Below, one piece after another: positions 53,984 to 63,032 of a DNA stretch of 64,000 nt. The DNA comes from G963674835 sp963674835 (GTDB taxonomy: Bacteria; Planctomycetota; Planctomycetia; Pirellulales; Thermoguttaceae), in contig CAXXKC010000001.1 of assembly GCA_963674835.2 (NCBI GenBank), forward strand, positions 310,001 through 374,000. The letters are read 5' to 3'. The position numbers were made by a program, and so were the translations under genes. Position 1 is the stretch's first letter, and the number at the start of each line of letters is the position of its first letter. The notes beneath the pieces are model-generated. The model was not told where the DNA came from. It ran no database searches and saw nothing but the letters and a program-made list of their open reading frames with translations.

Positions 53984-54128
53984 CGTAGAATAATGGGGTT
54001 GGAATCTGACGGATGGTGTTATGGGACGTGGGGGTTTTGTGGGGCGCGGTTGGTGGGGGTGGAGTTGACGGAGGTGGCGTTGTCGGCCGCGAACGGGCGA
54101 GGGGTGGTTGGGTTGATTCGATGAGTGA

Positions 54129-55337
54129 ATGAATATGGTTGCGATCTGGTGCTCAGTAGTGCTGATGGCGGCGGTGAACACGGTTGGGCCGGCCGTGGAG
54201 GCTCGGACCCTGGACGGAAGTGTCGTGTCTGGGTCGCTGGTCGAGCTGGGAGCTGAGCAGGTCGTGCTGGAGACGACGAGCGGGCGAGTGCCGTTGGAGC
54301 TGCGGCGATTGGCGGGCGTGGTTCCCAAGGGGGACGGGCCGCGGATTGGACCGGCGCCGACGACTTGGGTCGATTTGGTGGACGGTTCGTCGCTGACGGC
54401 GTCGGAGTATACGGTCCGGGACGGTCGCGCGCGAATTGTATTGGTGGGCGGGGCGGTGTTGGAGGCGGCGACGAGCGAGGTGGCTTCGGTGCGGTTCGAA
54501 GCGCCGACGGAGACGTTTGCCGCGGAGTGGGCGAGGGTGGTCGACGGTGAGGCGAAGAGCGACCGGCTGGTAGTGAGCAAGGACCAGACACTGGACGAGC
54601 ATCGCGGGGTGCTAGGTGACATCAGCACGACGACGGTGGAGTTTCGACTGGAAGGGGACGTGCTTCCGGTGAAGCGGAGCAAGGTGTATGGGTTGGTGTA
54701 TTACCATCCCCAGGGGCGTCAGTTGCCGGAGGCGATTTGCCGGCTGACGGACGGTTCGGGATCGAGTTGGGCCGTGCGGAGCATCAAGCTGGATGGCGAG
54801 AAGCTTGCCTGGACGACCCCGGCGGGACTGGAGCTGAGTCAGCCGGTGTCGGCGATCGCGAGGATCGACTTCTCGGTGGGGAAGATCGTGTATCTGAGCG
54901 ATCTGGAGCCGGAATCGGTGCGGTTCACGCCTTATTTCGGCGGTGGGCAACCGCTGGCGTCGCGGGGGGAGCTGTATGCGTTTCGGAAGGACGTTGGGCT
55001 GGAGTCGAAGCCGCTGAGCCTGGATGGAAAGACGTATACGAAGGGGCTGGCGGTGCACAGCCGGACCGAGTTGGTCTATCGGCTGCCGGGGGCATTCCGG
55101 TGGTTCGAGGCGGAGGCGGGGATCGACGACGGCGTGCGACCGCGAGGGAACGTGCGGCTGGTGATTCGCGGCGATAAGGGCGTGTTGTTGGACACGACGG
55201 TGGCCGGCACGAGCAAGTCGCAGCCGCTGAAGGTCGATTTGCAGGGCGTGCAGCGGCTGACGATCGAGGTGGATTTTGGCGAGGATATGGACGTGGGCGA
55301 CCATCTGGATCTGGCGAACGCAAGGATGGTGAAGTGA
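54129..55337 (+). CDS. Secreted protein with C-terminal NPCBM-like carbohydrate-binding domain
   Basis: This 402-residue protein starts at ATG 54129 (ATG 54135 possible) with a short signal peptide. Two beta-rich repeats follow (ARTLDGSVVSGSLVELGA and WVDLVDGSSLTASEYTVRDG). The last ~110 residues resemble NPCBM/NEW2 domains: GKTYTKGLAVHSRTELVYRL, FRWFEAEAGIDDGVRPRGNV, GVQRLTIEVDFGEDMDVGDH. NPCBM domains bind glycans. The gene is TGATG-coupled to the first HtrA-like protease, so it may recognise surface or cell-wall sugars for that system. Substrate binding is inferred from the family. Confidence 0.85.
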   Translation: MNMVAIWCSVVLMAAVNTVGPAVEARTLDGSVVSGSLVELGAEQVVLETTSGRVPLELRRLAGVVPKGDGPRIGPAPTTWVDLVDGSSLTASEYTVRDGRARIVLVGGAVLEAATSEVASVRFEAPTETFAAEWARVVDGEAKSDRLVVSKDQTLDEHRGVLGDISTTTVEFRLEGDVLPVKRSKVYGLVYYHPQGRQLPEAICRLTDGSGSSWAVRSIKLDGEKLAWTTPAGLELSQPVSAIARIDFSVGKIVYLSDLEPESVRFTPYFGGGQPLASRGELYAFRKDVGLESKPLSLDGKTYTKGLAVHSRTELVYRLPGAFRWFEAEAGIDDGVRPRGNVRLVIRGDKGVLLDTTVAGTSKSQPLKVDLQGVQRLTIEVDFGEDMDVGDHLDLANARMVK

Positions 55338-57094
55338 TGCGAGCAGCTCTTCTGGGATTGACGATCGGCCTGGCCGGCGTTTCGGCGGCGCGAGGCGCGG
55401 TGGATCCGCAGGTGCTTCAGGCGGAGGCGGAGCGGGTCGCGGTCATGGCGGAGGCGGAGAAGGCCGTGGTGGCGGTGTTTTCGCCGGACGGCAAGGGCGG
55501 AGGCTCGGGAGTCGTGGTTTCGCCGGACGGGTACGCGCTGACGAACTTCCACGTGGTCGCGCCGTGCGGGCCGGCGATGCGGTGCGGACTGCCGGACGGG
55601 AAGGTGTATGACGCGGTGATCGTGGGGATCGACCCGACGGGAGACGTGGCGCTGGTGAAGCTGTTGGGCCGGGAGGATTTTCCGGCGGCCGAGCTGGGAG
55701 ACAGCGACGAGGTGAGCGCGGGCGATTGGGTGTTTGCCATGGGCAACCCATTCATGCTCGCGGGCGACCTGAAGCCGACCGTGACTTACGGAATCGTGTC
55801 GGGCGTGCACCGGTACCAGTATCCTTCGGGGACGATTCTGGAGTACACGGACTGCATTCAGATCGATGCGTCGATCAACCCGGGGAATTCGGGCGGTCCG
55901 CTGTTCGACGCGCGGGGGCGACTGATCGGCATCAACGGGCGCGCTTCGTTCGAGAAGCGGGGGCGCGTGAATGTGGGAGTGGCGTACGCGATATCGATCA
56001 ACCAGATCAAGAACTTTCTGGGTTACCTGCACAGCGGGCGGATCGTGGACCACGCGACGCTGGGCGCGGTGGTCGGTTTTGACGACGACGGGCGGGTGAT
56101 CGTGACGGACATTCTGCAAGACTCGGACGCGTATCGGCGCGGGTTGCGGTACGGCGACGAGATCGTGAATTTCGGAGGGCGGCCGATTCTGACGCCCAAC
56201 GGTTTTAAGAACGTGCTGGGGATTCTGCCGAAGGGGTGGCGCGTGCCGCTCAGTTACCGGCGAGACGGGAAGCGTGTGGATATTCTGGTGCGTTTGACCG
56301 GAGTGCACAGCGAGGGCGAACTGTGGAAGAGGGCTCAGTCGCGGCCCAGTCCGCCGATTCAGTTGCCGGATCCGAAGAAGGGGCCGAAGGGATCGAAGGA
56401 GGACGACGCGCCGCCGACGCCACCGACAGTGCCGGCAGTGGAGAAACGGCCGCCGATGCCCGAGGCGGTGAAGGCGCAGTATGAAGCGAAGCACGGGTAC
56501 GCGAACTATTACTTCAATCGCTTGCAGCGCGATCGCGTGTGGAACGCTTGGAACGCGCGTAGCGGGCTGGCAAAGCCTGGCGGACCGTGGACGATCTCGG
56601 GGCCGCTTGCGGGCGGCGGGCAGTATCGTTTCGAGTTGATGGACAACGGCGCGTCGCTACAGTTGCCGGGCGGTACGTCGAAGTGGAGCGAGAACGAGGC
56701 AATCGGCACGCCGACGGCGCCAGCAGGGAGCGGTGGGCTGTTGACGGCGCTGTATCTGTGGCGGCGGCTGGCCGTGTTGGGGCCGGCAAAGTGCGGCGAG
56801 GTGTATTACCTGGGCACGGCGCCCCTGGCGGGACACGACGAGTTGACGGACGTCTTGGTAGCGCTGCACAGGGAAGCGGAATGCCGGTTCTACTTCGATC
56901 GGACGGACGGATCGCTGCTGGCGATGGAGTTGCACGCGCAGGAGAACGGCGATCCGTGCGAGATTCGGTTCGAAGACGATCGCGAAGAGGGTGGCCGGTA
57001 TCGTCCGCATCGCATGGAGGTGCGCGTGGGGGACGAACTGTTCGGGGTGTTTCCGCTGGAGCAATTCACGGTGCAGCCAGCGGCCGCGCCATAG
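55337..57094 (+). CDS. HtrA/DegP-type serine protease with PDZ domain and extra C-terminal domain
   Basis: This is 585 residues from ATG 55337 (TGATG overlap). A signal peptide (~1-21) precedes a trypsin-like domain with an intact triad: H72 (TNFHVV), D103 (DPTGDVALVKL) and S185 (NPGNSGGPL). A PDZ domain covers ~240-335 (LGAVVGFDDDGRVIVTDILQ, AYRRGLRYGDEIVNFGGRPI). A Pro/Lys-rich linker leads to a ~190-residue C-terminal domain (~395-585) that I do not recognise. It should be an active periplasmic quality-control protease. It is followed by two relatives that lack the triad. Confidence 0.93.
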   Translation: MRAALLGLTIGLAGVSAARGAVDPQVLQAEAERVAVMAEAEKAVVAVFSPDGKGGGSGVVVSPDGYALTNFHVVAPCGPAMRCGLPDGKVYDAVIVGIDPTGDVALVKLLGREDFPAAELGDSDEVSAGDWVFAMGNPFMLAGDLKPTVTYGIVSGVHRYQYPSGTILEYTDCIQIDASINPGNSGGPLFDARGRLIGINGRASFEKRGRVNVGVAYAISINQIKNFLGYLHSGRIVDHATLGAVVGFDDDGRVIVTDILQDSDAYRRGLRYGDEIVNFGGRPILTPNGFKNVLGILPKGWRVPLSYRRDGKRVDILVRLTGVHSEGELWKRAQSRPSPPIQLPDPKKGPKGSKEDDAPPTPPTVPAVEKRPPMPEAVKAQYEAKHGYANYYFNRLQRDRVWNAWNARSGLAKPGGPWTISGPLAGGGQYRFELMDNGASLQLPGGTSKWSENEAIGTPTAPAGSGGLLTALYLWRRLAVLGPAKCGEVYYLGTAPLAGHDELTDVLVALHREAECRFYFDRTDGSLLAMELHAQENGDPCEIRFEDDREEGGRYRPHRMEVRVGDELFGVFPLEQFTVQPAAAP

Positions 57095-57104
57095 GGAAGA
57101 TCGT

Positions 57105-58202
57105 ATGAGACGTCGATTGGCGAGCATGACGTGGGACGGGGCGAGCTGCGAGCGAGCGGGGGCGGTCGCGTTTTGGGCGATCGTGCTGGCGTTGGTGCTT
57201 GTGCCGGCGGCTGCGAGGGCTCACGGGTCGGCGGCACCGTCGCTGTGGCATCGGACGATCGAGCAGGTGCAGCCGAGGGTCGTGAAGATCTACGGTGCGG
57301 GCGGGGCGCAGCAGATGGAGCCCTATCAGACGGGCATGCTGATTTCGCCGGAAGGACACATCCTGACGGTGCTGAGCTACGTGCTGGATACGGACGCGCT
57401 GTCGGTGACGTTGTCGGATGGGCGAAAGTTTCAGGCGAAACTGGTAGGAGCCGACCCACGACTGGAAGTGGCCGTGCTGAAGATCGATGCGAAGGGTCTG
57501 CCGTGTTTCGCGCTGGGGAAGGCGACGGCGGGAGAGCCGGGTGAGCGGGTGTTGGCTTTCAGCAACCTGTTCGGCGTGGCGACGGGGAACGAGGCGGTGT
57601 CGGTACAGAAGGGCGTCGTGTCGGCGAAGACGCATCTGGAAGGGCGGCGCGGCGTGTATACGACTCCGTACGACGGGCCGATCTACGTGATCGATGCGGT
57701 GACGAACAACCCTGGGGCGGCCGGCGGTCCGCTGGTGACGCAGCGCGGAGCGTTGCTGGGCATGTTGGGCAAGGAGCTGCGCAATGCGATGGACGATACG
57801 TGGCTAAGCTACGCCATTCCGATCGCGGAGCTTCGCGGGGCGGTGGAAGGGATCGTGACGGGCACGGCTGCGAAAAAGCCCGAGGAGAAGGCCGCGAGCA
57901 AGCCGCGGCAGCCGTTGACGCTGGAGCAACTGGGCATCGTGCTGGTGCCTGACGTCGTCGACCGGACGCCACCGTATGTGGACGAGGTGCGGCCGGGGAC
58001 ACCGGCGGCGAAGGCGGGGATTCGCGGCGACGACATGGTCGTGATGGTCAACCGCCGGTTAGTGCGCTCGTGCCGGGAATTGGGAGAGGAGCTGAGCCGA
58101 ATCGATCGGCAGTCGCCGGTGGAGCTGACGATTGCGCGGGGGCAGGAACTGGTGGAAGTGAAACTGAGCGCCGAAGGGAGCCAAGGATCGAGTTCGCCAT
58201 GA
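57105..58202 (+). CDS. Catalytically dead HtrA-like protein with PDZ domain
   Basis: This 365-residue secreted protein has a signal peptide (~18-39), then a trypsin-like fold aligned with its upstream neighbour. All three catalytic positions are changed: S91 for His (ILTVLSYV), E121 for Asp (ADPRLEVAVLKI) and A206 for Ser (NNPGAAGGPL). The PDZ domain (~275-355; PYVDEVRPGTPAAKAGIRGD) is intact. It probably binds peptides or regulates the active protease. The gap to the protease is 10 bases, with AGGGAAGA as ribosome site, and it overlaps the next gene by 4. Confidence 0.9.
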   Translation: MRRRLASMTWDGASCERAGAVAFWAIVLALVLVPAAARAHGSAAPSLWHRTIEQVQPRVVKIYGAGGAQQMEPYQTGMLISPEGHILTVLSYVLDTDALSVTLSDGRKFQAKLVGADPRLEVAVLKIDAKGLPCFALGKATAGEPGERVLAFSNLFGVATGNEAVSVQKGVVSAKTHLEGRRGVYTTPYDGPIYVIDAVTNNPGAAGGPLVTQRGALLGMLGKELRNAMDDTWLSYAIPIAELRGAVEGIVTGTAAKKPEEKAASKPRQPLTLEQLGIVLVPDVVDRTPPYVDEVRPGTPAAKAGIRGDDMVVMVNRRLVRSCRELGEELSRIDRQSPVELTIARGQELVEVKLSAEGSQGSSSP

Positions 58203-59254
58203 AGTGTCGCCGATGGGGATCGTTGGGGGGCGTTGCTGCGGCTGTGGCCGGCTTTGTGCTGGCGATGATGCCGTGGTGCGGGAGTTTGGCGGCGGAGGAT
58301 ACGGCGGGAGGGCTGGAGTTGCTGGAGCAGGAGGCTTTTCAGGCGGCGGCTGAACGCGTGGCTCCGTCGGTGATCCGGATCGAGACGGTGGGCGGACTGG
58401 AACGGGCGGGGTCGGTTCGATTCGGCAACGGGCCGACGACGGCGACGGTGGTGTCGGCGGACGGTTATCTGGTGGCCAGCGCGTTCCGGTTCTTGAGTCA
58501 TCCCGATTCGGTGCTGGCGCAGTTGGCCGACGGGAGCCGCAAGCCGGTTCGGGTGATCGCCACGGATCACAGCCGGCTGCTGACGCTGTTGAAGATCGAG
58601 CCGGAGCGACCGCTGAGCGTGCCGGAGGTGGCTCCGGCGGCGGAGGTGCGCGTGGGAGAATGGGCGATCGCCGTGGGGCGGACGTACGAGGGGGATGTGC
58701 CGAACGTGGCGGTGGGCGTGGTCAGCGCCCTGGATCGGATATGGGGGAAGGCGATTCAGACGGACGCGGCCATTTCGCCGAGCAACTATGGCGGGCCGTT
58801 GGTTGACATTCGGGGCCGGGTGCTGGGGATCGTGACGCCGATGTCGCCGGAGTCGGGCGACGAGCTGGCGGGGTATGAGTGGTACAATTCGGGGATCGGG
58901 TTCGCGGTTCCGATGCGCGACGTGCAGGCGATCTTGCCACGGTTGAAGGAGGGCAAGGATTTGCACGCGGGCCTGTTGGGCGTGCGTTTCGCGGGGGGCG
59001 GATCGATGCTCGAGACGCCGGTGATCGAGGTGGTCCAAGCGGATTCGCCAGGGGCGAAGGCCGGATTGAAGGCGGGCGATCGGATCAGCGCCGTGGCGGG
59101 GCATGCGACGGGGCGGCTTGCCGATTTGCGAACGCAATTGGCGCAGTTCTATGCGGGCGATCGGGTGCGGTTGACCGTGGTGCGGGAAGGGAAGCCAGTG
59201 GAAGCGGAGGTGGAGCTTGTTGGAGCGGTGGCGGAGCGAGGTGGGAAGCGGTAG
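58199..59254 (+). CDS. Second catalytically dead HtrA-like protein with PDZ domain
   Basis: This is 351 residues from ATG 58199, whose ATGA overlaps the preceding stop. A signal peptide covers ~1-32. The trypsin-like domain has F96 where His is expected (GYLVASAFRFL), L127 for Asp (DHSRLLTLLKI) and Y197 for Ser (SPSNYGGPL), so it cannot be a serine protease. The PDZ domain (~260-340) contains VIEVVQADSPGAKAGLKAGD. With the other two genes it suggests a mixed active/inactive HtrA assembly. Confidence 0.9.
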   Translation: MKCRRWGSLGGVAAAVAGFVLAMMPWCGSLAAEDTAGGLELLEQEAFQAAAERVAPSVIRIETVGGLERAGSVRFGNGPTTATVVSADGYLVASAFRFLSHPDSVLAQLADGSRKPVRVIATDHSRLLTLLKIEPERPLSVPEVAPAAEVRVGEWAIAVGRTYEGDVPNVAVGVVSALDRIWGKAIQTDAAISPSNYGGPLVDIRGRVLGIVTPMSPESGDELAGYEWYNSGIGFAVPMRDVQAILPRLKEGKDLHAGLLGVRFAGGGSMLETPVIEVVQADSPGAKAGLKAGDRISAVAGHATGRLADLRTQLAQFYAGDRVRLTVVREGKPVEAEVELVGAVAERGGKR

Positions 59255-59266
59255 GTTGACGCGGTG

Positions 59267-59284
59267 TTATGCTGAAGCATAACC
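59267..59284 (+). repeat. GTTATGCT/AGCATAAC palindrome (left half of interrupted site)
   Basis: GTTATGCT-GA-AGCATAAC forms a perfect 8-base stem. An intact copy with its right flank lies at 63081-63105. Confidence 0.75.
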
Positions 59285-59421
59285 ACCCCTTTCAACATGA
59301 AAGCAACGCTAGCTGGCAAATCACCGGGAGAAACGAAATTCGATATTGTCGATGGCTGTTTCCTCTGGCCGATGCTAGCTGCGAATTCCTCGGGAAAAAC
59401 GACACCATGTTGAAAGGGGTG
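59285..59421 (+). mobile_element. MITE-like element, 137 bp
   Basis: The ends CACCCCTTTCAACATG (59285-59300) and CATGTTGAAAGGGGTG (59406-59421) are exact 16-base inverted repeats. GCTGAAGCATAAC immediately flanks both sides (59272-59284 and 59422-59434), a 13-base target duplication. Inside are two imperfect direct repeats of 29 bases (59309-59337 and 59374-59402; 23 identities). There is no coding capacity. Confidence 0.8.
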
Positions 59422-59514
59422 GCTGAAGCATAACCTACGGGTTATTGCGGGGTGTGGGATGCTTGGATGTGCGGGCGCGTGTTTTGGGGGAAGAAGGGGA
59501 CGGGAGGCGAGGTT

Positions 59515-59817
59515 TTGAAGCGTCACTTGGTGGGGATTTTTGCGGTGGTGTTGCTGTTGGTGGGCGTTGCGTTGACGCTGTGGCCGCCGGGTGAAACGGG
59601 GTATCAGCAGTTTCTAGCGGCGGCGTGGCGGGTGGGGGCGTTGATGGCTGTGCTGTGGCTGGCGTATCCGGAAGTGATTCGGATGCCCGTCTGGATCTTG
59701 GGCACGATTCCCGCGCTGGTGGTCGTGCTGGCGGTGAAACCGAAGTGGTTCGTGATTGCGCTGCCAGTCATGATCCTGCTGGTGGTGCTCAGCCCACGGC
59801 GAGGTCCTCGGCAATAG
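59515..59817 (+). CDS. Small integral membrane protein
   Basis: About 100 residues from TTG 59515, preceded by GGGAGGCGAGG; ATG 59452 would add 21 residues of doubtful quality. There are about three hydrophobic helices: KRHLVGIFAVVLLLVGVAL, AWRVGALMAVLWLAYP and FVIALPVMILLVVLSP, with a VLAVKPKWF hinge. The charged ends are short (RRGPRQ). I do not recognise a family with a known function. It stands alone, and repeat copy D starts at its stop codon. Confidence 0.7.
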   Translation: MKRHLVGIFAVVLLLVGVALTLWPPGETGYQQFLAAAWRVGALMAVLWLAYPEVIRMPVWILGTIPALVVVLAVKPKWFVIALPVMILLVVLSPRRGPRQ

Positions 59818-59909
59818 TGCGAGTCGCACTTGCCTGTGGCGTTCGCGGCAGTGTGCTTCTGCGGTCCCGAAAGCGAATCGCGCGCCACACATACGCTGGA
59901 TGCGATCTG
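59816..59909 (+). repeat. Dispersed ~94-bp repeat, copy D
   Basis: AGTGCGAGTCGCACTT, GTTCGCGGCAGTGTGCTTCT and GAAAGCGAATCGCGCGCC match the family with several substitutions. It lies between convergent genes, beginning at the stop codon of the membrane protein gene. Confidence 0.8.
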
Positions 59910-59916
59910 GGGGCGG

Positions 59917-61860
59917 TCAGCCGGGAGTGTCGAGGTAGGGATCCTGGCCCATTTGAACCTGAATCTTCTTGCGCTCCTTTTCGGAGTGCATGAGCACCTT
60001 GCGGTCGCGGAAGTGTCGGCGTTCGACCTTTCTTTGGGCCTTTCGGAAGAGCTTGCTCATGCCTTCGACCTGGGCGGTGGCGGACTCGCCGAGGGTCTTG
60101 TAACGTTTGGCCTTGTCGGGTCCGAGGCCGGTGAGGAGGAGTTCGTCGTCGAGGGCGAGGAACTGGCGATAGGTTCCGGGATCGCCCTGGCGCCCGCAGC
60201 GGCCGATCAGTTGGCGGTCGATGCGGGCGGAATCGTGCATTTCGGTGCAAATGACGTGCAGTCCGCCGAGTTCCTTGATATGGTCTTGGAGCTTGATGTC
60301 GGTGCCGCGGCCGGCCATGTTCGTGGAGACGGTCACTTTGTCTTGCAGGCCGGCGCGGGCGACGATATCGGCCTCTTGCTCGACTTGATGGGCGTTGAGG
60401 ACCTGGTGCTCGATTTGCCGTTGGGCGAGCAATTCGGAGAGATGGACGGACTTGTCGATGGATCGGGTACCGATGAGGACGGGGCGCCCTTCGGCATGGA
60501 GGCGGCAGATTTCGTCGACGACGGCAGCCCATTTCCGGTCTTCGCTGCCGAAGACGAGATCAGGGAGCCGCTGGCGGATGACGGGGCGATTGGTGGGGAC
60601 GACGATGACGGCGGTGCGATAGATCTTGCGGAGCTCGCGCGCGGAGGCGGCGGCCGTGCCGGTCATGCCGGCGAGGTTCTGGTAGCGGAGGAAGAAATCC
60701 TGGACGGTGACGCGAGCGGCCTGGCCTGTGGCGACGGTGACGTCGACGCCCGCCTTGGCCTCGACGGCCTGGTGGATTCCCTCGCGCCACTTGCGGCCTT
60801 CGGCGAGCCGGCCGGTGAACTCGTCGACGATGACGACCTCGCCGTCGCGGACAACGAACTGGCGGTCCTGAATGAACTCGCGCTGGACCTTGATGGAACG
60901 CTCGACGTACTGGTAGATGTCGAGCATGCCGACGTTGTCGAGCGCTTCGGGCTTGGGGAGCATGCGGACCTTGTGGCGGCCCTCGCGGGTGAGCTCGACG
61001 GTCTTCTTGTCGTGATCGTAGTCGAAGTCGACGTCTTCCTCGAACTGGTCACTGACGGAGGCGCACCACTTGTAGCATTCGACCTGGATCTTCTCGGCCT
61101 CGGTGGGGATCGCGCTGATGATGAGCGGGGTGCGGGCTTCGTCGATGAGGATGCTGTCGGCTTCGTCGACGAGGGCGAAGAAGGGTTCGCGTTGGACGGG
61201 TTTGTCGCCACCGGCCACCGCATGGCCGAGCATGCCGCCGAGGATGTCGCTTTGGCCTTCGTGCATGCGGCGGAGCAGGAGGCGATCGCGGAGGAAATCG
61301 AAGCCGAACTCCTTGGCGGTGCCGTAGGTCAGATCGCAGGCGTAGGCCTTGCGGCGCTGGGGCTGGGGTTGTTGGGTCTGGATGGTGCCGACGGAGAGGC
61401 CGAGGGCCTGATAGATGGGGCCCATCCACTCGGCGTCGCGGCGGGCGAGGTAGTCGTTGACGGTGGCGAGATGGCAGCCCTTGCCGGCCAGCGCGTAGAG
61501 ATACATGGGGAGCGTGGCGGTGAGGGTCTTGCCTTCGCCGGTCTGCATCTCGACGATGGAGCGGTTGAACATGGCGATGCCGCCAAGCATCTGGACGTCG
61601 AAGTGGCGCATGTCGAGTGTGCGCCGTCCGGCCTCACGCACAAGTGCGAAGGCTTCGGGCATGAGGCGGGCGAGGGGTTCGCCGCTGCGGGCGCGGTAGC
61701 GCAGGCCGAGGCTACGCTTGCGGAGGTCGTAGTCGCTGAGCTTGAGCAACTCGGGCTCGAAGGCGGCAATTCGCGGGAGGGCTCGGGCCCAGTGCGCGAG
61801 CTTTCCGCGCGCGGTGAGCCTGAGGAGCGACAGGAACTTGTCGGAGAAACCGGAGAACAT
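59917..61860 (-). CDS. Short SecA-like ATPase
   Basis: This 647-residue protein starts at ATG 61860. It has the SecA motor: Walker A MQTGEGKT (105-112), VDEADSILIDEARTPLIIS (231-249), FLRYQNLAGMTGTA and NMAGRGTDIKL near 510-525. The cross-linking region is present (YKWCASVSDQFEEDVDF). The C-terminal scaffold/wing part is very short compared with SecA (about 830-900), and the zinc-binding tail is absent. It is probably a second SecA (accessory export motor), as found in other planctomycetes. It may move unusual substrates. A lipoprotein gene lies 26 bases upstream in the same operon. Confidence 0.9.
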   Translation of the reverse strand: MFSGFSDKFLSLLRLTARGKLAHWARALPRIAAFEPELLKLSDYDLRKRSLGLRYRARSGEPLARLMPEAFALVREAGRRTLDMRHFDVQMLGGIAMFNRSIVEMQTGEGKTLTATLPMYLYALAGKGCHLATVNDYLARRDAEWMGPIYQALGLSVGTIQTQQPQPQRRKAYACDLTYGTAKEFGFDFLRDRLLLRRMHEGQSDILGGMLGHAVAGGDKPVQREPFFALVDEADSILIDEARTPLIISAIPTEAEKIQVECYKWCASVSDQFEEDVDFDYDHDKKTVELTREGRHKVRMLPKPEALDNVGMLDIYQYVERSIKVQREFIQDRQFVVRDGEVVIVDEFTGRLAEGRKWREGIHQAVEAKAGVDVTVATGQAARVTVQDFFLRYQNLAGMTGTAAASARELRKIYRTAVIVVPTNRPVIRQRLPDLVFGSEDRKWAAVVDEICRLHAEGRPVLIGTRSIDKSVHLSELLAQRQIEHQVLNAHQVEQEADIVARAGLQDKVTVSTNMAGRGTDIKLQDHIKELGGLHVICTEMHDSARIDRQLIGRCGRQGDPGTYRQFLALDDELLLTGLGPDKAKRYKTLGESATAQVEGMSKLFRKAQRKVERRHFRDRKVLMHSEKERKKIQVQMGQDPYLDTPG

Positions 61861-61886
61861 CGCGCCCAAACGTGGCTGACCCCCGC

Positions 61887-62870
61887 TCAAAGCCGCTGAA
61901 TATCGTCGACCTGGTAGCCTGCGGCAAAGGTTGCTCCGCCAGAGTTTGGGGGCAGGACGCGGCCGTGGACCTCGATAAGATCGCCGCGTTGGAAGCCGCT
62001 GAGCTTTGAGGTCTTGGCCAGCACGACGCTGCCGCCGTAGGCATCGGTGGCGCCGTCCACTGGAATGTAACGGAGGCGCCACGCCCGGTCAATCTGCGAG
62101 TATTCGAGGCGTCCGCGTAGCCACCGATACTGGGGATCGTACGCGAAGCTTTGTACCGGCGCGGACGGTGCGTCGATAGGCAAAGTGGCGGAGGTCTGGA
62201 TGACGCCGGTGGCCGTAGCCGCCGAGGCCCGAGCGTTGGCGGCAGGACGAGCCGCCGGGAGATCCATGATATCGACGGCTTTCTGCGAGGAGGATGCCGG
62301 CTGGGGTGTGGGCCAAGTGTTGGGGATGGTGGAGGCGGATGTGGGCTGGCCGGCAGAGGTTTCGACTTTGGAGCGAGGGAGGATCGTTTGGATGATCGTT
62401 TGGGGCGGAGAGGAAGCTGCGGATGCGGAGGTGGCAGTGATTGGCGGTGGCGGCGGAAGGGCCGGGGTGCGGGCCACGGGAGTTGCGGCAGCGGGGGCGG
62501 CGGAAGTGGTGCGGGATGCCAGAAGATTGGTAGCGCTGCGCGCCGAGGAGGGAACGGAGATCCTGTCACCTTTGGCGGAAGCAGGCTGGGCGGTGGTTGC
62601 GGCGGTGGAGGTCTGGGACGGGGGCGATTTGGGTTGGGTGGTGCCCAGGGCATTGGGACGCGGCACGCCGCCGGATCGCGGCATGACAGGCGTTTTGGCG
62701 GGCGCGGCCTCAGAGGATGGAAGCGTGACTACGGGAGGAGCAACGGTGCCAGTGGCCGGGGGTTCGATGCGGGTGCGGCCAAAGAATGGATCGATCGCAC
62801 CAGAGGTCGGGGTTGTCGACTGACAACCGGCCAATGCCAGCAGCGCGATGAGCGCCAACGATCGCCTCAT
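61887..62870 (-). CDS. Lipoprotein with long Pro/Ala/Thr-rich linker
   Basis: This 327-residue protein begins with a lipoprotein signal LIALLALAGC (C16). Residues ~20-230 are low-complexity Ala/Pro/Thr/Ser. The C-terminal ~90 residues form a compact beta-rich domain (QYRWLRGRLEYSQIDRAWRL, GDLIEVHGRVLPPNSGG, AGYQVDDIQRL) that may be an OB-like fold. It is tethered in the cell envelope and probably co-expressed with the SecA-like motor. No function is known. Confidence 0.8.
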   Translation of the reverse strand: MRRSLALIALLALAGCQSTTPTSGAIDPFFGRTRIEPPATGTVAPPVVTLPSSEAAPAKTPVMPRSGGVPRPNALGTTQPKSPPSQTSTAATTAQPASAKGDRISVPSSARSATNLLASRTTSAAPAAATPVARTPALPPPPPITATSASAASSPPQTIIQTILPRSKVETSAGQPTSASTIPNTWPTPQPASSSQKAVDIMDLPAARPAANARASAATATGVIQTSATLPIDAPSAPVQSFAYDPQYRWLRGRLEYSQIDRAWRLRYIPVDGATDAYGGSVVLAKTSKLSGFQRGDLIEVHGRVLPPNSGGATFAAGYQVDDIQRL

Positions 62871-62984
62871 CGAGATGGCTCCTTTCCACCGTCACTTCGA
62901 GGGGCCGTAGATTAGCAGGTTGGCGACGGGTGTCCAGAGCGATTCTGGTGGGGCGAATGGAAGGTTGCGTTTCCCCAGCCGCGA

Positions 62985-63010
62985 CCTCTCGCCCGCAAGC
63001 GGGCGAGAGG
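62985..63010. repeat. Palindrome CCTCTCGCCCGC / GCGGGCGAGAGG
   Basis: A perfect 12-base stem with a 2-base loop. A related sequence (CCCGC-GA-GCGGGCGAGGGG) occurs at 19637-19655. It is a short REP-like element. Confidence 0.7.
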
Positions 63011-63032
63011 AGGATGTTCAGTTGCTGGTGGG

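Noticed and set aside
59830..61899. 689-codon plus-strand frame
   Set aside because: It is antisense to the SecA-like gene and consists of acidic low-complexity sequence.
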